NCBI GenBank assembly: GCA_905479195.1
Contig: CAJQLO010000001.1
Coordinates: 432,694 to 496,693, forward strand
Length of the DNA stretch: 64,000 nucleotides
DNA from: an uncultured Gammaproteobacteria bacterium
GTDB taxonomy: Bacteria; Pseudomonadota; Gammaproteobacteria; GCA-002705445; GCA-002716945
Reading direction: 5' to 3'
Positions within the stretch are counted from its first letter, which is position 1. Each line of letters opens with the position of its first letter. Of this stretch, positions 29,266 to 36,173 are shown in pieces. The notes beneath the pieces were generated by a model. It saw only the letters and a list, made by a program, of their open reading frames with translations, was not told the DNA's origin and made no database searches. Made by a program: the position numbers and the translations under genes.

Positions 29266-30480
29266 GTGAAAAATAAAAAATATTATAGTTGGATATTATA
29301 TGATTGGGCTAACTCAGCTTTTGCAACTATAGTACTAGCTGGTTTTTTCCCTATTATTTTTGCAGATTACTTTGCATCTTCATTCGCACAGTCAGAAAGA
29401 ACATTGGTACTTGGAATATCTAATTCTAGTGCAAGCTTGCTACTAATTTTAATTGCACCGTTTTTGGGACTATTAGCAGACAGAAATGGTAATAAATTAA
29501 AATATTTAGCTCTATCAGCATTTATAGGCATAACCGCAACATTATTTTTAACTTTTGTGGAGAAAGATGCTTGGGCTATCGCATCGATTTTGTTCAGCAT
29601 ATCTCTTTTTGGTTTTATGCTGTCTAATGTATTTTATGATTCTATGTTGTTAAGCTTTGATGAATCCAAAGATCTTAACTCAATATCGTCTTTTGGTTAT
29701 GCAGCTGGATATCTTGGAGGTGGGATTGCATTTATATTAGCATTATTTTTCCTTTTTTATTTTAAAGAATCTTCGAATGATTTCATTATCAATAAAAAAA
29801 TTGTTTTTATATTTACATCATTATGGTGGCTTTTATTTAGCATACCTTTATTCATTTATTGGAAAGATACTAAAAAACTTAAAGTTCAGCATAGACATGG
29901 TTTGTTTGATACCTTTAAAGATATTAAAGCAGACAAAAGACTATTATATTTTTTGCTAGCATATTGGATATATATTGATGGCGTAGACACCATAATTAGA
30001 ATGGCTGTAAACTTTGGTATTACGATTGGTTTTTCATCCAATGACTTATTAATTGCCTTGTTAGTGACACAATTTGTTAGTTTCCCAGGAACTATTCTGA
30101 TCAACAGTATTGCTAATTACAAAACAAGTGAGTTTGGTATAATGTCATGTCTTGTTATTTACATACTGATTACACTTATAGCTTATAATTTAAATACAAT
30201 TTTTGAATTCTATCTGATTGCTGTTTTAATTGGTTTAGCACAAGGCGGAATACAAGCATTAAGCCGATCATATTATGCTAGAATAATCCCAAAAGATAGA
30301 AGCTCTGAGTATTTTGGTGTTTATAATATGCTTGGAAAATTTGCTGCACTACTTGGACCCTTGGTTGTTGGTTTCATAACTTACTATACTGATGATTCAA
30401 GATTAGGAATGCTGAGTATTTCATTATTTTTTATAATTGGTATATATTTTTTTAAAAAACAATGCAGGTTGATTAAGTAA
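29266..30480 (+). CDS. MFS transporter, UMF1/Atg22-like family
   Basis: 404 residues from a GTG at 29266, nine bases after tRNA-Ser; a longer reading would begin inside the tRNA. About 12 membrane helices are seen. The N-terminal motif YYSWILYDWANSAFATIVLA and the GLAQGGIQALSRSYYARIIP segment are typical of the UMF1 (vacuole effluxer Atg22-like) branch of the major facilitator superfamily. The substrate is unknown. It is probably read from the tRNA promoter, and it ends six bases before the broken tRNA-Ser(GGA). Confidence 0.82.
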   Translation: MKNKKYYSWILYDWANSAFATIVLAGFFPIIFADYFASSFAQSERTLVLGISNSSASLLLILIAPFLGLLADRNGNKLKYLALSAFIGITATLFLTFVEKDAWAIASILFSISLFGFMLSNVFYDSMLLSFDESKDLNSISSFGYAAGYLGGGIAFILALFFLFYFKESSNDFIINKKIVFIFTSLWWLLFSIPLFIYWKDTKKLKVQHRHGLFDTFKDIKADKRLLYFLLAYWIYIDGVDTIIRMAVNFGITIGFSSNDLLIALLVTQFVSFPGTILINSIANYKTSEFGIMSCLVIYILITLIAYNLNTIFEFYLIAVLIGLAQGGIQALSRSYYARIIPKDRSSEYFGVYNMLGKFAALLGPLVVGFITYYTDDSRLGMLSISLFFIIGIYFFKKQCRLIK

Positions 30481-30486
30481 GAATAG

Positions 30487-30561
30487 GGTAGGTTGGCAGA
30501 GTGGTCGAATGCGCTACCTTGGAAAGGTAGTTAGCTAGCAATAGTTACAAGGGTTCGAATC
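30487..30561 (+). pseudogene. 5' part of a split tRNA-Ser (GGA)
   Basis: This segment has acceptor GGTAGGT, a D-arm, anticodon stem CTACC/GGTAG with anticodon GGA (30521-30523), a variable arm TAGCTA-GCAA-TAGTTA, and the T-arm as far as AAGGG-TTCGAAT-C. Then homology to a tRNA stops: the following TATTTGATTC cannot complete the T-stem or acceptor. The missing CCTT-GCCTACC is found 2.1 kb downstream (32664-32674) behind a second copy of TTCGAATC. Joined, the halves give perfect T-stem and 7-bp acceptor pairing. As it stands the gene cannot give a normal tRNA. Confidence 0.85.
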
Positions 30562-30621
30562 TATTTGATTCACTACTAACTCTCTGTAACCCCAATGAAT
30601 ACAACGATTCTCAAAATACGA

Positions 30622-30642
30622 TTGTCACACACTTGTCACACA
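30622..30642. repeat. paired direct repeats TTGTCACACA, left set
   Basis: Two copies of TTGTCACACA start at 30622 and 30633, an 11-base pitch (one helical turn), 60 bases inside attL. They match the right-hand set except for C versus T at one position. Position and spacing resemble the arm-type integrase or directionality-factor sites of tRNA-integrating elements (inference). Confidence 0.7.
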
Positions 30643-30686
30643 ATTTTTAAAATTCACTCACAATATGATAAGATAATTTCATCTTT

Positions 30687-30773
30687 GGAGATGTGTCTGA
30701 GTGGTTTAAGGTGCTTGCTTGGAAAGTAAGTTTGGAGTCAAATCCAACATAGGTTCGAATCCTATCATCTCCG
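30687..30773 (+). tRNA. tRNA-Ser (GGA), intact copy inside the element
   Basis: Complete type II cloverleaf: acceptor GGAGATG/CATCTCC, anticodon stem CTTGC/GTAAG with anticodon GGA, variable arm TTGGA-GTCAAA-TCCAA, T-arm ATAGG-TTCGAAT-CCTAT, discriminator G. It differs greatly from the split tRNA-Ser(GGA) and, unlike it and tRNA-Ser(TGA), has G73. It is the only intact GGA-anticodon serine tRNA in the window and may replace the disrupted one. CCA is not encoded. Confidence 0.95.
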
Positions 30774-30838
30774 AAGATTTCCGACTAATTAAAAAAATCT
30801 ATTGTTTATATCATTATTTTTTTATATTAAGATTAATT

Positions 30839-31783
30839 ATGAAAAGATATTCTCCACTAGTATTAGTTATGTTTTTTATAGTCGGTTGTTCTTCGTCTCC
30901 ATCTTGTGATACTTCTCAAACTAGTTCTCAATGGCACAACTGCTCAGGAATGGATATAGAGAAAGGTAATGGAACTTATATTGGTGAATACAAACATGGT
31001 GTACGGCATGGCAAGGGAGAATTTGAATTTATTGGTGGAGACAAATACGTCGGTGAATTTAGAAATAATAAACGTCATGGACAAGGCAGTTACACTCATG
31101 CCAGTGGAAACAAATACGTCGGTGAATTTAAAGGTGGTAAACGTCATGGACAAGGCACTTACACTTATCTCGGTGGAGACAAATATGTCGGTGGATTTAA
31201 AGATGGTGAAAGTCACGGACAAGGCACTTACACTGGTACCAAGGGAAACAAATATGTCGGCGAATATAAAGATGGTAAATTTGATGGGCAAGGTACTTTC
31301 ACTTTTGCCAATGGAAACAAATATGTCGGTGAATTTAAAGTTGGTAAACATCATGGGCAAGGTACTTTCACTGATACCAAGGGAAACAAATATGTCGGCG
31401 GATATAAAGATGGTAAATTTGATGGACAAGGTACTTTCACTGCTACCAAGGGAGACAAATACGTCGGTGAATTTAAAAATAATAATTTTCATGGACAAGG
31501 TACTTTCACTTTTGCCAATGGAAAAAAATATGTCGGTGGATATAAAGATGGTAAACGTCATGGACAAGGCGCTTTAACTCATGCCGATGGATTCAAATAT
31601 GTCGGTGAATTTAAAGGTGATAAATTTGATGGACAAGGCACTTTAACTTTTGTCGATGGAAAAAAATACGTCGGTGGATTTAAAGATAATCTGTTTCATG
31701 GACAAGGCACTGGAATTGATCCTGATGGGACATTATCATTTGAAGGTATTTTTGAAAATGGAGAATTCAAAGGAAAGAAATAA
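30839..31783 (+). CDS. MORN-repeat lipoprotein
   Basis: 314 residues from the ATG at 30839; longer readings run into tRNA-Ser. The N-terminus MKRYSPLVLVMFFIVGC ends in a good lipobox (IVGC, Cys17), so it should be a lipoprotein. From about residue 43 to 312 it is a run of 11-12 MORN units of 23 residues, consensus GxKYVGEFKxGKxHGQGTxT. MORN arrays form beta-hairpin solenoids that bind lipids, proteins or cell-envelope surfaces; no enzymatic domain is attached. Its target is unknown. It is the main plus-strand cargo of the tRNA-integrated element. Confidence 0.88.
   Translation: MKRYSPLVLVMFFIVGCSSSPSCDTSQTSSQWHNCSGMDIEKGNGTYIGEYKHGVRHGKGEFEFIGGDKYVGEFRNNKRHGQGSYTHASGNKYVGEFKGGKRHGQGTYTYLGGDKYVGGFKDGESHGQGTYTGTKGNKYVGEYKDGKFDGQGTFTFANGNKYVGEFKVGKHHGQGTFTDTKGNKYVGGYKDGKFDGQGTFTATKGDKYVGEFKNNNFHGQGTFTFANGKKYVGGYKDGKRHGQGALTHADGFKYVGEFKGDKFDGQGTLTFVDGKKYVGGFKDNLFHGQGTGIDPDGTLSFEGIFENGEFKGKK
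30965..31780 (+). repeat. 69-bp tandem repeats encoding MORN units
   Basis: About 11-12 imperfect tandem copies of 69 bases, one per MORN unit. The stretch encoding KYVGEF (AAATAYGTCGGTGAATTT) and the CATGGACAAGGCACT stretch are nearly identical from unit to unit, while the last few codons of each unit vary. Such arrays change copy number readily by slippage or recombination. Confidence 0.9.
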
Positions 31784-31793
31784 TCCTATGAAA

Positions 31794-31844
31794 CTGTCAT
31801 ACACTTTTTCAAAAAGAAGAGACCTGTCATACACTTGTCATACA
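31794..31844. repeat. direct repeats YTGTCATACA, right set
   Basis: Copies start at 31794, 31824 and 31835; the last two are 11 bases apart, the same pitch as the left pair at 30622/30633. The set follows the MORN gene directly, so the repeats bracket tRNA-Ser plus MORN. A degenerate core-like TTTGAATC occurs shortly after (31893-31900), which might mark an older att site; that is weak. Beyond the repeats nothing else is seen up to 31972. Confidence 0.65.
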
Positions 31845-31972
31845 CTTTTTTCAGAATCAATCTATACTTGACTTGTAGAGGATAGGAATGGATTTGAATC
31901 TCCCTCTATCTATGTAAACCTCAATTAAGTCATAAACCTTTCAGTGGTACTAAATTTAGTTACATAAATCAA

Positions 31973-32509
31973 CTAACCGCTTAATATATCAGAGAAGACA
32001 GGTAGAACTAAAACTATAGAAAAAATAATAAAAAATGCAAAAATATTTCTCAATTTTTCTAAACCTCTGCAGTAATATTTCATTTCATTTTTTTCACCTT
32101 TGAGTCTTGCGTCTTGTAGTTTATTTATCATATTTCTTTTATAAATTGATATAAACAACATAATCGTCGGTCCAAAATACAGCAATATAGAATATATGGT
32201 TCCAACAACTACATAATCCATCCCCAAATTAATAACATAGGAGATATCTTCATGAGGTGTAAAACCAAATAGATAATACCAAAGTAAATTTGCAAATATT
32301 AGAAATGTAATATTTATAGTTTCTAAAAACTTTAGATTTTTGGTCTCTATTAACCCTACTTCTATGTAATCTGTATTCTTATCCATTAATGGGGATAAAA
32401 CATTCATTACCATATTCCATTTAAAAATAAAATTGAATACTAGAAATAAAATAAATGTAATTAGGAGTAAAATATATCCCGTGTATTGTATTATAACGAT
32501 ATCAGGCAT
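31973..32509 (-). CDS. four-helix membrane protein of unknown function
   Basis: 178 residues with hydrophobic segments near 10-30, 65-85, 97-120 and 155-175. A charged loop (INKLQDARLKGEKNEMKYY) lies between helices 3 and 4. I recognise no family. It is the only minus-strand gene of the insertion, between the right repeat set and attR. No ribosome-binding site stands out. The length and helix pattern make a real gene likely, but function is open. Confidence 0.6.
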   Translation of the reverse strand: MPDIVIIQYTGYILLLITFILFLVFNFIFKWNMVMNVLSPLMDKNTDYIEVGLIETKNLKFLETINITFLIFANLLWYYLFGFTPHEDISYVINLGMDYVVVGTIYSILLYFGPTIMLFISIYKRNMINKLQDARLKGEKNEMKYYCRGLEKLRNIFAFFIIFSIVLVLPVFSDILSG

Positions 32510-32826
32510 TTAAAACTTTAATTTTATAGTTATATGTCTACAAAAGTATCATAAAAACTATAAATTTTCATAATAAGATACAAACATTGAACAAACATTT
32601 TGTTATGATATTCTACATGTCAATAAATATAAAGGTTTGCGATTCATGCAGTTTATTCGAATCCCTTGCCTACCTAATTCATCTATAAAATAGATTATAT
32701 TCCACTGCCTCTCAATAAAATTTAAGTTATATGAGAATTTAATGATTATTTAATTCAATATGTGTTAGATTACATTTTCTCTGCGATTTTAAACTGAATT
32801 TTTCCAAGGAAGGAACTTAATTACTA
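32510..32826. other. gene-free stretch with attR and the SulP upstream region
   Basis: These 317 bases hold the right end of the element, the 3' tRNA fragment (32656-32674) and an AT-rich leader for the SulP gene. AAGGAAGGAAC (32808-32818) is a strong Shine-Dalgarno-like run but sits rather far from the ATG at 32827. I see no other gene or RNA here. Confidence 0.5.
32656..32674 (+). pseudogene. 3' part of the split tRNA-Ser (GGA), attR
   Basis: TTCGAATC-CCTT-GCCTACC: T-loop core, the remainder of the T-stem 3' strand and the 3' acceptor strand. CCCTT pairs with AAGGG at 30549-30553, and GCCTACC pairs with GGTAGGT at 30487-30493 (one G-T). The next base, T, would be the discriminator, the same as in tRNA-Ser(TGA). 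Confidence 0.82.
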
Positions 32827-34353
32827 ATGATATCAGGAACAAATTACCATGAAGTTAAGGTTAATTTACTAAGTGGATTAACTGTAGCTTTAGCAATGGT
32901 TCCTGAGGCTATCGCATTTGCATTAATCGCACAAGTTTCGCCTCTTACAGGATTATATGCTGCCATTATAATTTGTTTTATTACTGCAGTATTTGGCGGA
33001 CGACCAGGAATGGTTTCAGGTGCAACAGGTGCCTTAGCAGTTGTAATGGTATCACTTGTAGCCCTACATGGTTCTGAGTATCTTTTTTTTACAGTAATAA
33101 TGATGGGAGTTTTGCAAATAATCTTTGCACTCTTTAAATTAGGAAAGCTCATACGCATGGTTCCATATCCAGTAATGCTTGGATTTGTTAATGGATTAGC
33201 TGTGGTTATATTCATTGCACAATTTAATCATTTTAAGGTTATGAACGCTGAAGGAGCTTCTGCTTGGTTATCAGGTCCACCACTTCATACTATGCTATAT
33301 TTAGTGGCCTTAACAGTTGCTATCATTTATATATTTCCAAAAGTGACTAAAGCAATCCCATCAACATTAGCGGCAATTATTTTTACAACAGCTGTTGTAT
33401 TTTTCTTAGGAATTGATACTAAGACTGTTGGAGATCTTGGCTCTATTGCTGGAGGAATTCCAGAATTCAATTTCCCGCTTGTTCCTATAAACCTAGAAAC
33501 CTTTAAAATTATATTACCTTATGCTTTTCTCCTAGCATCAATTGGACTAATAGAATCTCTATTAACACTAAATTTAATAGATGACATGACTGATTCTAGA
33601 GGAAAACCAAATAAGGAATCTATGGCTCAGGGGGTTGGAAATATTGTGACTGGATTTTTTGGTGGAATGGGTGGTTGCGCCATGATTGGTCAAAGCATGA
33701 TTAATATTAATAACGGGGCCGTCAAACGTTTGTCTGGAATTGCAACAGCAATATTTTTAGCATCATTTGTTTTATTCCTCTCTGACTGGATAGAAATGAT
33801 TCCGTTAGCGGCTCTTATTGGCGTAATGTTTGTAGTTGCCGAGAAAACTTTTGAATGGGGAAGTTTAAGATTATTTGGGAAAGTACCTCAGAAAGATATT
33901 TTTGTTGGTCTTCTTGTAGGTGCAGTAACTATAATTGCAGATTTAGCAATAGCTGTTATGTTAGGTGTTATTGTCTCAGCACTAATATATGTTTGGGAAC
34001 ATGCAAAATTTATTGAAGTTTCAACATCTGAAAATAAACAAGGATGGAAAATATATGAACTTAAAGGCGCATTATTTTTTGCATCCGTGAAAAATTTTAA
34101 TGACCTGTTCACAATAAAAGATGACCCTAATGAAATTATTATTGATTTTAAGTTGTCAAAAGTAGCTGATCACTCAGCATTGATGGCAATTGGAAATTTA
34201 GCAAATAAATATAAACTAGCGGGTAAAAATTTACGTCTCATTAATTTAAGTGAAGATTGCATCGAAGTTCTTGATGATGCAAAAAATATGATTGAAATTA
34301 ATATTCTTAAGGATATTGAGGAGAATGATTCTTTAATAGAAGAGCATAAATAG
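32827..34353 (+). CDS. SulP-family anion transporter
   Basis: 508 residues: a membrane domain of 12 or more segments with the SulP signatures GLTVALAMVPEAIAFALIAQ and SPLTGLYAAII, then a C-terminal STAS domain (~400-500, IIIDFKLSKVADHSALMAI). SulP carriers move sulfate, bicarbonate or dicarboxylates. In a thiosulfate oxidiser, sulfate export or bicarbonate uptake are both reasonable; the sequence does not decide. It is the first gene to the right of the tRNA-Ser element. Confidence 0.9.
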   Translation: MISGTNYHEVKVNLLSGLTVALAMVPEAIAFALIAQVSPLTGLYAAIIICFITAVFGGRPGMVSGATGALAVVMVSLVALHGSEYLFFTVIMMGVLQIIFALFKLGKLIRMVPYPVMLGFVNGLAVVIFIAQFNHFKVMNAEGASAWLSGPPLHTMLYLVALTVAIIYIFPKVTKAIPSTLAAIIFTTAVVFFLGIDTKTVGDLGSIAGGIPEFNFPLVPINLETFKIILPYAFLLASIGLIESLLTLNLIDDMTDSRGKPNKESMAQGVGNIVTGFFGGMGGCAMIGQSMININNGAVKRLSGIATAIFLASFVLFLSDWIEMIPLAALIGVMFVVAEKTFEWGSLRLFGKVPQKDIFVGLLVGAVTIIADLAIAVMLGVIVSALIYVWEHAKFIEVSTSENKQGWKIYELKGALFFASVKNFNDLFTIKDDPNEIIIDFKLSKVADHSALMAIGNLANKYKLAGKNLRLINLSEDCIEVLDDAKNMIEINILKDIEENDSLIEEHK

Positions 34354-34430
34354 AATAATTTAAACCTTCTTGTAGGAAAATATTCTAGATTAAAGCATGC
34401 GCTTAGCTCTTATCATCTCATAAGTCATGA

Positions 34431-34436
34431 TATAAT
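34431..34436 (+). promoter_or_regulatory. TATAAT box just before a start codon
   Basis: A perfect -10 hexamer ends six bases before the ATG at 34443, so transcription from it would begin at or very near the start codon and give a leaderless message. No clear -35 is seen 16-18 bases upstream, so support is modest. Confidence 0.35.
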
Positions 34437-34442
34437 ATTAAC

Positions 34443-34868
34443 ATGGATATTGATAATAATGCTCGTGCTACAAAATCTTCTGTTGAATTTTTAGTTCCAT
34501 TTACAAAAATTTTAGTAAATCATTTATCTGCTCCAGATATATCAATTGAAGATTTTAAAAAAGAATTAGAAAAAATTAAGGTCATTGGCTTTGTTGAAAA
34601 AGATGGTCAGATTGAATCAATCTCAGTAATAAATAATTTTAGAGTATATGTTTTATACAGTGGAACCAGAAATTTCCTTTTGCGTATTGAGGGCACAAAA
34701 GATTTCCTTGGTTTTTGTATTTTATTAACGAACAAAGGAATGAATGTTAATGGAGATGCCTGCATAGGCTCTATGCCATTAGCTAATAATCTAAAGGATG
34801 AGTTTCTTGAAAACTATAAAAGCCCATATCTTGTGACAGAAACATTCCTTAATTTTGTATCAGGATAA
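34443..34868 (+). CDS. uncharacterised protein, 141 residues
   Basis: A soluble mixed alpha/beta protein without signal peptide or membrane segment. Features include SAPDISIEDFKKELEKIKVIGFVEKDGQIES, in part a helix then a strand, FRVYVLYSGTRNFLLRIEGT, and a C-terminal SPYLVTETFLNFVSG. I do not recognise the family. No Shine-Dalgarno sequence precedes the ATG; see the adjacent TATAAT. It lies in an accessory stretch between SulP and a methyltransferase on the same strand, but with gaps of about 90 bases on each side. Confidence 0.6.
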   Translation: MDIDNNARATKSSVEFLVPFTKILVNHLSAPDISIEDFKKELEKIKVIGFVEKDGQIESISVINNFRVYVLYSGTRNFLLRIEGTKDFLGFCILLTNKGMNVNGDACIGSMPLANNLKDEFLENYKSPYLVTETFLNFVSG

Positions 34869-34958
34869 TATACTTCTTTCTTCAATAACATATTAATAGT
34901 ATATTTAATCTTATAACTATTTTAAGACTTATCTTTCAAAAATTGATGTGCTAAACAT

Positions 34959-35825
34959 ATGAGTGATTCATTAAATTCTTTGATAGGCATTCATGCTTAT
35001 GTTTTCTCCTATATCAAAACATTAGGTGATTTGACTGGTAAAACTGTACTAGATATACCGAGCGGTGATGGACGGGCCACGAATATTTTTAAAGAACAAG
35101 GGGCGAAAGTTATTTCTCTTGATATCTTTCCTAGATCAGAAAAATCTTATACCAGCCACTATGGAGATATGAGTGAAAAATTGGATGTAGATGATAATAC
35201 TGCAGATATAATTATTTGCCAAGAGGGAATAGAGCATGTTTCTGACCAGTATGGTTTGTTAAAAGAATTTAATCGCATTTTAAAAAAAGGTGGAGAGTTA
35301 ATTATTACAACTCCAAATATCTCGAATATAAGATCAAAGATATCTAATTTATTCACTGAATCTGAAATGTGGAAAAGAATGTCTTATACAGAAATAGACA
35401 GCGTTTGGCATGTAGAGGATAAGTCTATGAAGTTTTATTTTGGACACTTATTTCTTTTGCCTGTTAACCGTCTAAAAACTTTATTAGTCCTTAATGGTTT
35501 TAGTAATTTTATTTATAAAAGAACAAAAGTATCTGGATCATCTATATTTCTTGGATTACCACTTTATCCTATCTATTTAATATTAAATATCATGGCTTGC
35601 CTGACCTATATACGTAAAAATAAACATATTGATTTAAGTGTCAGGAAAAGAATACTTTGGGATAGGTGCTGGCTTAATCTATCTTTCACTACATTATTTT
35701 GCAAGCATACTTTTTGGGTTTGTAAAAAAAATAATAATTTTGAAGAAGTTATTGAGGCTATTGGTAAAATGCAGAATCAAATGTCTGAAGAAATGATTTC
35801 AGAACGTGAAATTGTCAAAAAATAA
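34959..35825 (+). CDS. class I SAM-dependent methyltransferase
   Basis: 288 residues. Motif I is VLDIPSGDGRAT (30-41), the acidic residue after strand 2 is in ISLDIFPRS, and IIICQEGIEHVSDQYGLLKEFNRIL matches motifs around strand 4 of the UbiG/UbiE-like (Methyltransf_11) group. A hydrophobic segment near 188-212 (LPLYPIYLILNIMACLTYI) suggests membrane attachment. The substrate cannot be deduced; lipid or glycan targets would fit the membrane segment. It is followed after 16 bases by a ferredoxin gene. Confidence 0.82.
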   Translation: MSDSLNSLIGIHAYVFSYIKTLGDLTGKTVLDIPSGDGRATNIFKEQGAKVISLDIFPRSEKSYTSHYGDMSEKLDVDDNTADIIICQEGIEHVSDQYGLLKEFNRILKKGGELIITTPNISNIRSKISNLFTESEMWKRMSYTEIDSVWHVEDKSMKFYFGHLFLLPVNRLKTLLVLNGFSNFIYKRTKVSGSSIFLGLPLYPIYLILNIMACLTYIRKNKHIDLSVRKRILWDRCWLNLSFTTLFCKHTFWVCKKNNNFEEVIEAIGKMQNQMSEEMISEREIVKK

Positions 35826-35841
35826 TTAGAGAGACATTATA

Positions 35842-36162
35842 GTGGCTAAAATATTTTTTAAAAAAACAAACCAAATATTAGAGGTTGATGTTAATGTTGG
35901 TGAAACACTATTAGATGCTGCTAAAAAAATAAATATTTCTGAAATTACTGCTGACTGCAAAGGCAATTGTGCTTGCGGCACATGTCATGTACATATTGAC
36001 GATAAATGGATTGATACTATTGAGCCAATATATATGGCTTCATTAGAACCATATTTGTTAGAGAAGTCTAAAAATTATAATGAAAAATTAAGCAGGTTAT
36101 GTTGTCAGGTTGAGATAGAAGATGCATATGATGGATTGATAGTTCATCTATTAGAGAATTAG
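35842..36162 (+). CDS. [2Fe-2S] ferredoxin, adrenodoxin type
   Basis: 106 residues from a GTG with AGAGAG upstream. Cluster ligands are Cys39, Cys45, Cys48 and Cys87 (C-x5-C-x2-C ... C), in DCKGNCACGTCHVHIDDKW and LSRLCCQVEI; Cys43 and Cys88 are extra. This spacing is that of adrenodoxin/ISC-type and P450-partner ferredoxins. No reductase or oxygenase is adjacent, so the partner is unknown. It is 11 bases ahead of a cupin gene, so the two are probably co-transcribed. Confidence 0.92.
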   Translation: MAKIFFKKTNQILEVDVNVGETLLDAAKKINISEITADCKGNCACGTCHVHIDDKWIDTIEPIYMASLEPYLLEKSKNYNEKLSRLCCQVEIEDAYDGLIVHLLEN

Positions 36163-36173
36163 AGGTAATAGCT

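Larger units (their letters stand above)
30554..32663. mobile_element. 2.1 kb tRNA-Ser-integrated element, no integrase
   Basis: The boundaries are two direct copies of TTCGAATC, at 30554-30561 (attL) and 32656-32663 (attR), in the T-loop of a tRNA-Ser(GGA) gene, a classic site for tyrosine recombinases. One copy plus 2,094 bases form the insertion. Contents: paired TTGTCAYACA repeats, a complete tRNA-Ser(GGA), a MORN-repeat lipoprotein, a second set of repeats, and a minus-strand membrane protein. No recombinase is encoded, so it is either a non-autonomous element or a remnant. Unlike most tRNA-targeting elements it does not restore the 3' end of the target gene but carries a whole substitute tRNA. 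Confidence 0.75.

Noticed and set aside
30944-31577. Long open frames on both strands across the MORN gene (about 200 residues each)
   Set aside because: They arise because 69-bp repeats (a multiple of three) keep all frames open; the lipobox and MORN consensus fix the true frame.
30487-32675. Split tRNA read as a trans-spliced, permuted or intron-containing tRNA
   Set aside because: The break is in the T-arm with an 8-bp direct repeat, which fits recombinase insertion; introns in bacterial tRNAs are usually in the anticodon loop and are self-splicing group I, of which there is no sign.
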